Shown here piece after piece: positions 50,317 through 60,394 of a stretch of DNA of 64,000 nt. The stretch comes from Antedon mediterranea. Lineage: Eukaryota > Echinodermata > Crinoidea > Comatulida > Antedonidae. The translations under genes and the position numbers were made by a program. Numbering within the stretch: the stretch's first letter is position 1; the number at the start of each line of letters is the position of its first letter. The notes beneath the pieces are model-generated. The model was not told the DNA's origin, made no database searches, and saw nothing but the letters and a program-made list of their open reading frames with translations. The DNA is taken from the NCBI RefSeq assembly GCF_964355755.1, contig NC_092680.1:12253001-12317000 (forward strand), given 5' to 3'.

Positions 50317-50496
50317 AGCGAGAGAGAGATAGATCAGCCAGAAAGAGATAGATCAGCGAGAGAGAGAGAGATAGATCAGCGAGAGAGAGATAGATCAGCG
50401 AGAAAGAAAAAGATCAGCGAGAGAGAGAGATAGATCAGCGACAGAGAGATAGATCAGCGAGAGAGAGATAGATCAGCGAGAGAGATATAGATCAGC
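24407..50496 (+). repeat. 26 kb GATAGATCAGCGAGAGAG satellite
   Basis: Uninterrupted array of a ~19-bp basic unit (GATAGATCAGCGAGAGAGA) whose length varies through the (GA)n and (GATA)n parts, giving roughly 1,300 copies. Markers such as GAGCGAGATAGATTAGCG (34559, 38264, 42485, 45501, 48013), its variant GAGCGAGACAG (35508, 39212) and GATGGATCAGCGATAGAG (about 37407, 41104, 44131, 47404, 49920) show higher-order duplications with spacings near 3.70, 4.22, 3.02 and 2.51 kb. The oldest and most mixed units lie at the left; the most alike blocks lie at the right. No coding capacity on either strand. Confidence 0.98.
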
Positions 50497-50649
50497 GATC
50501 TATCTCTCTCTCGCCGATCTCTCTCTCTCTCTCTCTCTCCCCCGCTGATCTATCTCTCTCGCTGATCTCTCTCTCTCTCTCTCTCGCTGATCTATCTCTC
50601 TCTCGCTGATCTATCTCTCTCGCTGATCTATCTCTCTCTCGCTGATCTA
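50497..50649 (-). repeat. inverted tail of the satellite
   Basis: At about 50,497 the satellite switches strand: GATATAGATCAGC is followed by GATCTATCTCTCTCTCGCC, and the next ~150 bp read as the complement of the main array (CTATCTCTCTCGCTGAT). The switch point forms a perfect turn around AGATCAGCGATCT. Confidence 0.95.
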
Positions 50650-51925
50650 TAATAATAATAATAATAACAGGGTTTTTATAGCGCACATACCACTCAAGAG
50701 TGCTCAAGGCGCATTCAAAAAAAAAATTAAAACAAATCATACAAATGCCTGACAAATAAAATGCAATTTCTTTGGAGGGTCCCCATCCGTTCTTGTTCTG
50801 TCGCGGTCTCGGACCCCTACCTAGATGACCAAACAAAGGAACAGGATACACATTTGCCTTGCCACAGACGACCGGGTGCTCAGAGACAACAACCAAGATA
50901 AGATAATGCTGGTCAGGAAAAAGTATACTATAAAATTCTAGAACTTTAAGAAACCTCATGATTTCCATATGCCTTAATGAATAAATGTGTTTTTAATAAT
51001 TTTTTAAAAGTATCAAAAGATTTTGCAAAATCTGATAGAGCTTGGTATTGCATTCCATAGACGAGGAGCAATAACGGTGAAAGCTCTGTCTCCCCATGAG
51101 TGGTGAGACTTAGGTTGATGTAGAAGCAGCGTATCACTAGAACGCAGATCCCGTCTGGGAACATACAGCCTAAGCATGTCAGAAATATATTCAGGAGCCA
51201 TGCCATTAATAGACTTAAAAACATAGAGTAATAATTTAAAAACAATGCGGTACCTAACAGGAAGCCAATGCAAATTTTCCAAGGTATTAGATATGTGTGC
51301 ATATCTTGGTAGTTTTTAACAACTCGTGCCGCTGTATTTTGAATCAGCTGAAGCCTGTGGAGTTGTTTTTGTGGGAGACCAAATAACAAGGAGTTACACA
51401 TATCGAGACGCGAACTAACAAATGCATGTACAAGTTGCTCAGCAGCTGCACGATTTAAGTATTTTCTGATGCCTTGAATATTTCTTAAATGATATGACGA
51501 TGCAGACGTAATTTTAGAAATTATGAGCCGTCATTGTCATATTAGAATCCAGAATTACACCAAGATTTGTAACTTGTGTAGTATTTTTAGTACAAAAGTT
51601 ACCAATGGAAACCCTCTTAGATGGAATTTTCTCTAATTGTTGTTGCGAACCAAATAGAATGCACTCAGTCTTATCATCATTAAGTTTCAAAAAGTTTTTG
51701 GCCATCCAGACACGAATTTCCGAGATACATTTTTCAAGCAAATCAATTGATAATTCACCCTTTGTCATGGTAGGTTTAAACGATATATATATCTGAGTGT
51801 CATCAGCGTAAACATGATAACTAAGATTATATTTCTTAATGATATCACGAATAGGATATACATAAATTGTAAACAATTGTGGACCTAACGGAACAGAGTA
51901 ATTTAAAGTGGTAGGTTGAAACACG
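50650..51925 (-). mobile_element. 5'-truncated LINE with RT end and C-terminal region
   Basis: On the minus strand the element starts inside RT at SVPLGPQLF, where the four residues QGSV seen in relatives between VP and LGP are missing. It continues with the catalytic YADDTQIY and NFLKLNDDKTE (51924-51514), then LFGLPQKQLHRLQLIQNTAA and LHWLPVRYRIVFKLLLYVF, and ends with RLWNAIPSSIR. A frameshift near 51510 and another within 51401-50946 break it. The 3' end is a GC-richer stretch (GCGCTATAAAAACCCTG) plus an (ATT)n tail at 50651-50667. The motifs fit the CR1/L2/Jockey group. Confidence 0.9.
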
Positions 51926-52489
51926 ATTTTGTGCCATAACGGATTTCTACAATCCGCATTATTTATAGAATTTTCCTAAAAAAAAGCTATCATTAGAATT
52001 AAAAATATTATTTGAAAAAACAGATGTGGTTGTAAGATTTGTTTAATTATTGAGAAACATACAGTTTGATAATGTCAGCCATAATGTACATTATGGTAAA
52101 TATTTTAGAGATAGAAAAAGATCAATAAAATAGATCGACAATATGCAAATCCTTGTTTATTCTATAAATTTATAATTCGCTATCATTTTTATAATTATAG
52201 AAAAAAACATACTAGCTTTTTTAGGTTAAAATATACTGTCCGTTTTCCAAAACAACAATAGACATTACACAATGAGTTTTGTTCGGATTATGAGCTTCTT
52301 ATTTAAACTAGGTTTAATGTGCAGAAACTGCTTTATTTAATAAAAAAATAAATGGTATGGGCCAAAAAAATCTTTATAATGTCCATTTTTTTCGCGAAGT
52401 ACACACAAAGCAAAGAAAACAAATTTTAATAACTGCAGAATATTTTTAATTTTTAATCATTCATTGTTTTAATACAACTTTACTATAAA
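51926..52489. other. AT-rich spacer, no feature seen
   Basis: No coding signal and no clear repeat structure between the LINE and the 56-bp tandem repeat. Confidence 0.4.
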
Positions 52490-53105
52490 GTTCATCTACA
52501 TGGTCATAAACATTATGACTACAGTATGGTTGAGCTATTGTTATAAAAACTACATGGTCATAAACTTGACTACAGTATATGGTTGAGCTACTGTTATAAA
52601 AACTACACGGTCATAAACTTTATGACTACAGTATATGGTTGAGCTATTGTTATATAAACTACATGGTCATAAACATTATGACTACAGTATATGGTTGAGC
52701 TATTGTTATATAAACTACATGGTCATAAACTTTATGACTACAGTATATGGTTGAGCTATTGTTATATAAACTACATGGTCATAAACTTTATGACTACAGT
52801 ATATGATTGAGCTATTGTTATACAAACTACATGGTCATAAACATTATGACTACAGTATATGGTTGAGCTATTGTTATATAAACTACATGGTCATAAACTT
52901 TATGACTACATTATATGGTTGAGCTATTGTTATATAAACTACATGGTCATAAACTTTATGACTACAGTATATTGTTGAGCTACTGTTATACATACAAACT
53001 AGATGGTCATAAACTTTATGACTACAGTATATGGTTGAGCTATTGTTATATAAACTACATGGTCATAAACTTGACTACAGTATATGGTTGAGCTACTGTT
53101 ATATA
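52490..53105 (+). repeat. 56-bp tandem repeat, about 11 copies
   Basis: Unit: ACTACATGGTCATAAACTT, TATGACTACAGTATATGG and TTGAGCTATTGTTATATAA. Copies differ by single changes; in three of them (near 52560, 53065 and similar) TTATG is lost, shortening the unit. Confidence 0.95.
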
Positions 53106-53217
53106 CAATTATGAAATTGGTTGAAAATTAAATAATTTTTTTAGATTCATTATACATGTAAAATTCCATTAATGTGCACCCTATTGTGACAACCAGTGAG
53201 TTGTAAAACTCCCTGCA

Positions 53218-53547
53218 TTAACTTTCATTTAAAAAGTCATCTCTTAATTCTTTTAATTTAACAATAACATTGGTAGGCAATCTACTAGTTGGTGTTAAAT
53301 TAAATATACTTATCACCTCCTCCTTCGATATTATTTCTCGCCATTCTTGTCCATCTTTTTCACACAGAACAAACCGGGAAGTATACGTTCCAGTGTACCA
53401 CACTACTTCTACCTCATTGTTATTTATGCTGAATATTTTGCCTATCTGAGGCCATTCTGTGGGATATCTCCTTAAAGCTGTTGCTACCATAGCACCAACA
53501 TCGAGTTGCTGTGGTGGCTTACGCTTCGAAAATTTACCAATGTGTAC
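53218..53547 (-). CDS. gene 2, last exon, SH3/Tudor-like
   Basis: 330 nt to a TAA stop, acceptor ctactag. Encodes VHIGKFSKRKPPQQ, then WPQIGKIFSINNNEVEVVWY and TYTSRFVLCEKDGQEWRE, ending in a short helix. Alternating beta-like stretches with the IGKI..V.WY pattern resemble Tudor/chromo-barrel segments that close relatives carry at the same place. Confidence 0.75.
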   Translation of the reverse strand, partial: VHIGKFSKRKPPQQLDVGAMVATALRRYPTEWPQIGKIFSINNNEVEVVWYTGTYTSRFVLCEKDGQEWREIISKEEVISIFNLTPTSRLPTNVIVKLKELRDDFLNES

Positions 53548-56500
53548 CTAGTAGTGTGGGAGAAAGCATAGAAAAGTCATAATCATTTTTCTTACAACCC
53601 TAAAAATATAGAATTTTCGTTGATGCATTTGCTTGATGCGATTATGAGATCATATCCCAAATATAAGCACTGCTTTAAACTATGTTGCATTACATGTTTC
53701 AAAGATGTAATTTTGAAAATCTATAATATCTTTATCATACCGGTCTTATTTCATTTTCATTATCCGAGTCACTAATGTCTGTCTCGTTTCCATCAGATTC
53801 CTCCCTCATAGGGCTTGCATTGTTGTCATTAAAAATGATGTCATGGAGCAAAAATCGCTGTTCATTTCCTAAAAAAAAAGAGTACGTATTAGTTTTAAAA
53901 AGTAAATAATATACATTCATACAAAATATCATGATATATTTATGCTGAGGTGTTTGTTGCATAAAAGCTGGGCCAATACATTGCGCACCATGCTAATCAG
54001 ATGCTGATTGATTGATTTTATCTTATGAATTAATCAGGAGGCATGTTTCTCCAGTGTACTCCACTAGATATCGTTCATGTTATTTGATAATTTTAGGTTC
54101 TCACATAAAATGATCAGTGGAAGCATGCATTGGTGAATGTGACCCAACATAGTTGTGTGGAGTAAATAGTTGAATTTTGGTATAGCTGCTGAATCTATAC
54201 TAAAATCAAAATTCTCTTGTTAACCAAAAAATATATGTGTAAAATGGTGAAACATCACACATGCAATGTAGTACAGTACATACCTTCTGTGATCTCTTCT
54301 ATATTATTTAAAAATTCCTCCCACCAGTCACGTTCTTCTATTCGCAAAAAATTTGCAACAGACGCCAGACTTTTTTTTAACTTTGGTATATCTGCATTAC
54401 TAAAATCAGGAGTACACAACACTGGTATATCAGCAGGGCTTTCCTTGAGCAAATATGGAAGTGTGTCCATTTCTCTTGCACATTCATACCAAGTACAATC
54501 CGTTGACCAGTTCTTGTAGGACATGATGCATTTTCCGGTTTGAGCCAAAACAAACTTAAACTGGTGTGGTTTGCTGTGGTAACGTATGTCTTGCATGTAT
54601 GGTACTAACCAGTTCTTAATGTCATGCAGATAGGAAATGATACTTGATGTAATCGGCAACTTTTTGTACGAGTTTTCAACAGCACTTCGAAGATGATCAA
54701 GTGTAGATGCTCTATATTTGTTCAGGTATTTGGCCACACATGAAAATAATTGGTCAATATCCTCGTGAGTGTGACCCACCATTAAAAACCCAATCTTTAT
54801 CTGAAAGAGTAAAAGAAGTAATGATTTAAAATTAAAACTTTTCAAAGCAAAATAAAAAAAATACATTTTTAGTATATTTCCATTTTTTCCTCATCTAGTT
54901 AGACTAGAATGTTATTGAATATTTTATGTCTTAATAGATAATTACCAATAGTAAATTAATTAATGTCCTATTAGGCTGGTGGAAATCACCCAACACAGGG
55001 GATATTTTGTGGTGAACGAGAACAGGGTAAATGAATGATGAACTGGGTTCTTTAAAGTGCACTGTGTATACTGTTTTATTATTTATATATCATTTATAAA
55101 TGTATAGTCATTTACCTTTCGAAAAATCTTTAACTCTACAAGAAGAGCACATAGGGCAAAAACAAATCTGTTTTTATTATCCTTTCCGCTATTGTCCAAC
55201 TGCAGATATAAGACTGGTGGTAGAGGTTGTATCTCTGACAGCACCGTCAGTATAATGTTGCAGGTTAGGTTTGAGTCATGTGGAAACTGCTTTAGGTCAA
55301 TGAAGCAGTGCCCATGTCGCCCATGTACCAGAACACCAGTTACATGTGTGGCTAGTTTCCACATCTTCGACGTTTCTTTTGATTCGCAAGCAAAAGATGG
55401 TAAATCAGTCTTGCTTTGGTCCATTCCATCGATAATTATTGACAAATACTTGTTGGGATTCTGTCTTGCTTTCTGCATATGTTTATAGTACTTTCGACGT
55501 TCAATACTGAAAAATTAAAATCATATGTTTATAGTTTTATTTTGCATTTAATAATAAATTTTTGTTTTGTTTAGTTATATGTTATCTATTAGCCGATGAC
55601 AAGATGAGACAATGCTTTACTTCTAATCTATTAAAATTATTGATTAAATGTAGAGGTTTTTTGTATAATAATGATTTTGTTTATCTTTTCTCTTTTTTTG
55701 TTTACAACCACTTTTATTCATTCATTGTTCATACACAATAATTATTTTCATTTTCTACCATTTTTCCCCGTTATTTTCTGTTTTATTTCAATCACTGTTA
55801 ATTTTATTAAGTTAGAATTATTTTTAAAAACACTAATAATACTATAGAGGAGGTATACAGTGGAAGCAATAATTATTTTTCCTATCTATGGTAATACCGG
55901 GTATACAAGTTCAACAGAATTTCTTGTTGAAAGGTTTAAACTACTGGATTTGTACACAAAATAGGTAGGCATACTTACTTTTGTTTTCGTAAATGCTTCT
56001 CTCTCTTCATCATTAGTATTTGCCGTTTTTGCTTTTGATTTGTCTTGTGCAGCTCAAATTTAATTCTGGTGCATTTGCTGCATTTTGCAAAACGATTTTC
56101 CTATTAAAAAAAATTGAAAAAATACAGCACGTAAAAATATAAAATTAAACAAATTTTGCATTCAATATAGTGAATGTAGGGAAGGAGTTGTGAGGCCCAT
56201 CATACATGCATCTGGATTGTACAGTATGTTTTTCCAGTATTTTATTATGAATGAAAATTGAACCTACAGGACTTTCTGCATAACATTGAAAATACGTTAA
56301 AAAATACTTCAGTCAATGAAGATGACATGGATTTTGTCCATTGGTACAAACCATAATAAGTGTAAAAACGTAAACATACCTCAGGTATTACAATATGCTT
56401 GAATTCAACACACCAAAACTTGTAGAATGTCGCTAATGCACACACATCTTCATTTCTTAGCTCAAACTCATCTTTCATATGCATGTACACATCATGTTTG

Positions 56501-58255
56501 GTAAGCGTTGATGGTAGATGGATTTGTCCATTAGTTGGCATTTGATCACCGTATTCATTACAAAATTTAATAAACCAAGCCCGACACTGTTGAGTTGAAT
56601 TGCTATATACCATCTTTCTGGTGAAGTTGGGTGGTAAAAGATAACAGCATCCTTCTAAAAAGAAATAAAATGTAAATTTCAAATATTAGGAATTTCAAAT
56701 ACTGTACTATTTTATTATTGTTTGGTTTAATCCATTGATTAATGACTTATGATCATTTTGCATTATCTTTCTAACATAGTGTTAAGCATATTAATTTTAT
56801 TGTGTAAAAATAATTAAACAATAATCAAATGCATTCTATTCATTTAAAAAAAAGTTATTCTCCACTCCTCATCAGATCCTGCCTATGTCCCTGTATAATA
56901 CGACTATAAGTATAATGGAAAGTAATCTTCACACAGTGACAGTAATCTTTCCGTTTCAGCAACATTAAAACACATACATTAAAAGTAATATTAACAGCAT
57001 GTAAAATTAAATAATGTAAAATGTACTGTAAAACTAAACAATTAATTACCAATAGCTTGCTTCCTTATTTTGTAAAAAGTTGACCGGCCAATACCATTTA
57101 CTAACATCCATGCTTTTGCACAAACTTTGTTAGCACCAACTAGTAGACAGATTTTGGTGGCACCTCCGGATGTGCTGAGATGTTCATTGAAATATTTTAA
57201 GAATCCAACAGCGTTGTTCATATTCGGTCATTGCTTGAAAAGCTTCCCTTGTTTGTTTTATTTCTCTAAAATTTAGCATACCAATGCACATTAATGCACA
57301 ACAGCAGGTCAAATACAAGTTGTGTATTGGCTGTAGGTGATTCCTTTTCCTTTTTTCTACAGAAAGAATAAACTTACATTATCCATTGGCAAAAAAAACA
57401 AACAAACAAAATAACAATTATATGGTACCAATTGCGGAAAATGTGATCAGTCAATACGGTTTCAGAAGTTTTGGAGGTTACGTAAAACTAGGTGACTAAT
57501 TCGCATTAATATATAGATACTTTTAATTCTTTGACAAACAATTTTTTTTTCGGTTCAGATAATTCAATTTCAATTTTCGAGTGTTCAATTACAGGTTGTG
57601 CAGGTGCCTTGTTCATTAGACAGTCGTACCTATTTACATACCATACAGACATAACATTAGAACCTGACCATAGAATCAGACACAAATGGAAACAACCAGC
57701 AATGTCCATATCTTTTAGGTACAGCACAACCATCAACATCAAGCACTATTTAATAAAGTAGTTTTAAAAATTAATGACATATCAAACTTACCACTACGCT
57801 TACTTGTGTGATTAGAGATTTTAATCTCATCATCACTTGATCCAGATGAATTAAGGTAATTAGTTTCTACAGTCTCTAGGCCTCCTGTATTTCTCTTGCA
57901 GGCTAAATAAAAATATAGTAGTTTAATATTTATAGCAGCCTATGCAACATACATGTACAGTAATTCTTCATTTGGGGTAACTGGTGATTGATAGCAGACA
58001 TTTTCAAATTTTGGATAGTGGAAGATAATATTTTGATCCAGGAGCTATAGGCTTTATGGGAGGTTATTACCATTTATCCTTTTTTTTTCACCATTATTCT
58101 CATCGTTATTAATAATGAGGTTTTTGTTGTATTTTGTTATTTCTGAAGAATGCACCTTTGTAATTATTAAGTATGCTAATGATTTAAAGGTGTAGTAGGG
58201 AAGTAAATCTAAATAAATAAACTAGCCTCTATAGAGGATACTAATATCTACTGGC

Positions 58256-58290
<35 letters not shown>

Positions 58291-60360
58291 TTATTAGGCT
58301 GGCTGCTTAAAAGGTAATTCCCTATCCAACCAAGCCTAGATGAAGTTTTGTATAAAGTTGGTAGGAGCCCTACTAAGAAAGGTTAGCAAAAGCTCATGGT
58401 TAATGTTATTGCTACTGACCTGCTGATATGTCATCATCGGAAGTATCGACATCGGAAGTATCGACATCTGTTGTAGAAACCTCCCATGCTTTTCTCTCTG
58501 CTGCTGGAGGAACTTTGGTAGTTGTTACTAGACAAACAGAGTCTATGTTGTAATCAGAAAATGTGCAATTTAAACTATTATCATAGAAATAATTAGATAC
58601 ATTTATTGTTTAAAAGGGACTGCTAATTTCAATTTTTTATTTTATGATTCCAGATCAATTATTTATTTTACATATCAAAATAATTTCTTTTTTTTCCAGT
58701 AAAAAAACCCTGCCAAGGGGACATTATTTTGTTCCTGAAGCCTTAATAGGGGTTATACTGAACGTAACTAGAGGTGGTCCAGTGAAATAGAAAACGTTAA
58801 CAATGCAAACTTTTTTGTTAAGAACAATCTCAACGCACACAATTGTGTTATAAGTACGGAAAGGTAAATCAACACAAAAAAAACTATACTCAACGATAAA
58901 TGTCCCAATCGAATACGACATTGCTACCTCCCAGATCGGGCCCATAAAAACATAGGGATAGGCCTAGAGGCGGCCTCTACTCTAACCTAGTAAATAACTA
59001 CATAACATGTCATTGTATTGTTAAAGTTACTGACCTGCTGACTCTGTCGGTATGTCATCATCAGAAGTATCGACATCTGTTGTAGAAACCTCCCATGCTT
59101 TTCTCTTTGCTGCTGGAGGAACTTCGGTAGTCGAAATCCCAGTAGGTGACCCTTCTGTATCATCAACAGCAGAACATCCATTATTGATTGATTGAATTGA
59201 ACCGTTCCCACGTACAATTAGGCCTACTTCATCATCTTCACTTGAAGAATAGTAAAGCATACGCTCAGTTGGATAAGCAGTGCTGTGTGTTGTTGTTACT
59301 TGACAAACAGATACTGTATCGTAATCAGAAAATTTGCAATTTGATTAAATTATTATCATACATAATTAATTAGATATTAAATCAAGAATGATTCCACCGA
59401 AATTTTGAGTTAAAATAACGATAGTGAAGCATATGAATAGGCAAACTGCCTAAAAATTGACATGTTTTGAGAAACTATTCTCATCTTCCACCAGAACAGA
59501 AAACAACGCCTAGGCTTAAGATTACTTATATACCAATAGGACAGGTTGTATGTAAATGAGGAAGTAATTAGCATGATAAAACAACAAGGAATGTAGGCAA
59601 AAAACAATCATATGGCAAGCGTGACGCCTATTCATCAAATGCCTCACTATCGTTATTTTAAATAATTAATTATATGCCACACATGGTAAAATATTATTGA
59701 AAATGTGTATGTTTGATCATGGGACACCCTTTCCCACAAACAAGTGGATATAGGCCTATTAAGGGGGCCGGCACACATTTTGAGTGTACCTGGATGGTTG
59801 ATTACCCCTATATTAAGTTTTTTCTATCCCAAACACAGTACAGTACTACATACTAAAATTTCCATAGGAATAGGCCTAGGCTAGAGCCTATCTCTAGCTA
59901 GGCTTAGTAATAAGTAATATTTACTAGGCCCAGGCCTAGTACTAGTAGTAGTAAATAACTAGGCCTCTAGCTAGGCCTAGGCCTACCTAGGTATGAACAT
60001 TCATTGTTGTAGGCTAGGCCTATTGTATTGTTACTCACCTGCTGCTGCTGACTCTGTCTGTATGTCATCATCAGAAGTATCGAAATCTGTTGAAGAAACC
60101 TCCCATGCTTTTCTCTTTGCTGCTGGAAGAACTTCGGTAGTCGGAAGAACTTCGGTAGTCGAAATCCCAGTAGGCGACCCTTCTGTATCATCTACTCCTA
60201 GGACTAGGCCTATGCCTAGGCCTTCTTCATCGTCTTCACTTGAAGAATAGTATAGCATACGCTCAGCAGTTGGAACAGGGTGTTCTGTCGTGCCATCATC
60301 AGAAAATGATGATCGTCTTCGCTTGAGTATTGAAGCATTAGCTCAGAGTCGCTTATCATG
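53218..60360 (-). CDS. multi-exon gene for a DUF7869-like, transposase-related protein
   Basis: Exons on the minus strand join in phase: 60039-~60260 or 60360 (N1), 59035-59298 (N2), 58420-58527 (N3), 57792-57902, 57050-57356, 56380-56654, 55979-56100, 55116-55506, 54284-54800, 53741-53868, 53218-53547. The protein has an acidic Ser-rich N-terminus, a helix-turn-helix-like segment (CAKAWMLVNGIGRSTFYKI), a CxxC knuckle and an acidic core: IIIDGMDQSKTDLP, then LQLDNSGKDNKNR, then VGHTHEDIDQLFS. The C-terminus is SH3/Tudor-like. The spacing of the acidic residues suggests an RNase H-fold transposase core (inference). From memory the family is the widespread DUF7869 group of marine invertebrates and protists. 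One exon has a frameshift. No inverted ends were found, so it may be a host gene rather than a live transposon. Confidence 0.7.
53741..53868 (-). CDS. gene 2, small acidic exon
   Basis: 128 nt, acceptor ttttttttag and donor gtatga. Encodes GNEQRFLLHDIIFND, then an acidic stretch (MREESDGNETDISDSDNENE) that echoes the N-terminal exons in composition. Confidence 0.65.
54284..54800 (-). CDS. gene 2, core exon with third acidic motif
   Basis: 517 nt, acceptor actctttcag and donor gtatgt. It starts IKIGFLMVGHTHEDIDQLFS, the third conserved motif with two His and acidic residues, followed by helices and a Trp/Tyr-rich segment (NWSTDCTWYECAREMD). It is the longest exon of the gene. Confidence 0.85.
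55116..55506 (-). CDS. gene 2, core exon with first two acidic motifs
   Basis: 391 nt, acceptor tttttcag and donor gtaaat. It starts ERRKYYKHMQKARQNP, then YLSIIIDGMDQSKTDLP, a GVLVHGRHGHCFIDL stretch, and LYLQLDNSGKDNKNR. The Asp in DGMDQ and in LDNSGKDN sit where an RNase H-fold nuclease places its first two metal ligands (inference). Confidence 0.8.
55979..56100 (-). CDS. gene 2, CxxC exon
   Basis: 122 nt, acceptor ttttaatag and donor gtaagt. Encodes ENRFAKCSKCTRIKFELHK and a very basic helix (KRQILMMKREKHLRKQ). One CxxC pair is visible. Too short an open frame for simple ORF listing; found by splice and phase. Confidence 0.65.
56380..56654 (-). CDS. gene 2, exon before the zinc knuckle
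   Basis: 275 nt, acceptor ttctttttag and donor gtatgt. Encodes QQCRAWFIKFCNEYGDQMP, then LPSTLTKHDVYMHMKDEF and ALATFYKFWCVEFKHIVIPE. The pattern of small helices with F..(F/W)..EF is usual before the cysteine knuckle in this family. Confidence 0.7.
57050..57356 (-). CDS. gene 2, HTH-like exon with a frameshift
   Basis: Acceptor ttctgtag and donor gtaatt. Read as HNLYLTCCCALMCIGMLNF, then REIKQTREAFQAMTEYEQRC. At the T4 run at 57195-57198 (A4 on the coding strand) one extra base throws the frame into a stop. Beyond it the other frame continues as GGATKICLLVGANKVCAKAW and the HTH-like MLVNGIGRSTFYKIRK. With one base fewer the exon would be 306 nt and would join both neighbours in phase. Confidence 0.6.
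57792..57902 (-). CDS. gene 2, acidic linker exon
   Basis: 111 nt, phase 1 in and out, acceptor tttatttag and donor gtaagt. Encodes NYLNSSGSSDDEIKISNHTS, a charged, probably disordered linker. Confidence 0.55.
57903..58419. other. intron with (TAG)n microsatellite
   Basis: About eleven TAG/AGT repeats at 58255-58290. Otherwise AT-rich intron DNA. Confidence 0.6.
58420..58527 (-). CDS. gene 2, N-terminal exon copy N3 (short)
   Basis: 108 nt between acceptor ..tttgtctag and donor gtcagt, phase 1 in and out. It holds only the second half of the N1/N2 unit (VPPAAERKAWEVSTTD), with DVDTSD repeated twice. Confidence 0.6.
58528..59034. other. intron, no feature seen
   Basis: Intron between two copies of the N-terminal exon. 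A 73-codon open stretch on the minus strand (58724-58945) has no recognised motif. Confidence 0.4.
59035..59298 (-). CDS. gene 2, N-terminal exon copy N2
   Basis: 264 nt between acceptor ..tttgtcaag and donor gtcagt, phase 1 in and out. It is a clear copy of N1 (ERMLYYSSSEDDEVGL, DDTEGSPTGISTTEV, KRKAWEVSTTDVDTSDDD). It can be included or skipped without changing frame. Confidence 0.6.
59740..60030. repeat. cluster of AGGCCTA palindromes
   Basis: TAGGCCTA/AGGCCTAG-type motifs occur at least ten times here (around 59753, 59872, 59928, 59960, 59975, 60015) in the intron between N1 and N2. A like cluster lies at 19305-19455. Confidence 0.6.
60039..60260 (-). CDS. gene 2, N-terminal exon copy N1
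   Basis: Open from about 60294 to the donor GCAG|gtgagt. It includes MLYYSSSEDDEEGL, GVDDTEGSPTGISTTEV (with TTEVLP repeated) and AAKRKAWEVSSTDFDTSDDD. A further ATG at 60360 starts a similar piece (MISDSELMLQYSSEDD) in another frame, so the true start is unclear. Acidic stretches around a single basic KRK suggest a regulatory tail. Confidence 0.5.
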
Positions 60361-60394
60361 TTCATGATATAACAAATTGATAAAAGAAATGAAC

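Noticed and set aside
50492-50700. Protein reading through the satellite tail and LINE end (poly-Ile and RERD repeats)
   Set aside because: It is the translation of microsatellite and satellite DNA downstream of the LINE stop.
54217-54519. 100-codon plus-strand open frame
   Set aside because: Opposite strand of the long core exon of gene 2.
55192-55488. 98-codon plus-strand open frame
   Set aside because: Opposite strand of the core exon with the DGMDQ motif.
57506-57742. 78-codon minus-strand open frame in a gene 2 intron
   Set aside because: Its end (VIEHSKIEIELSEPKKKLFVKELK) looks somewhat protein-like and could be an extra exon, but no acceptor and donor with phase 1-1 were found, and the flanking exons join in phase without it.
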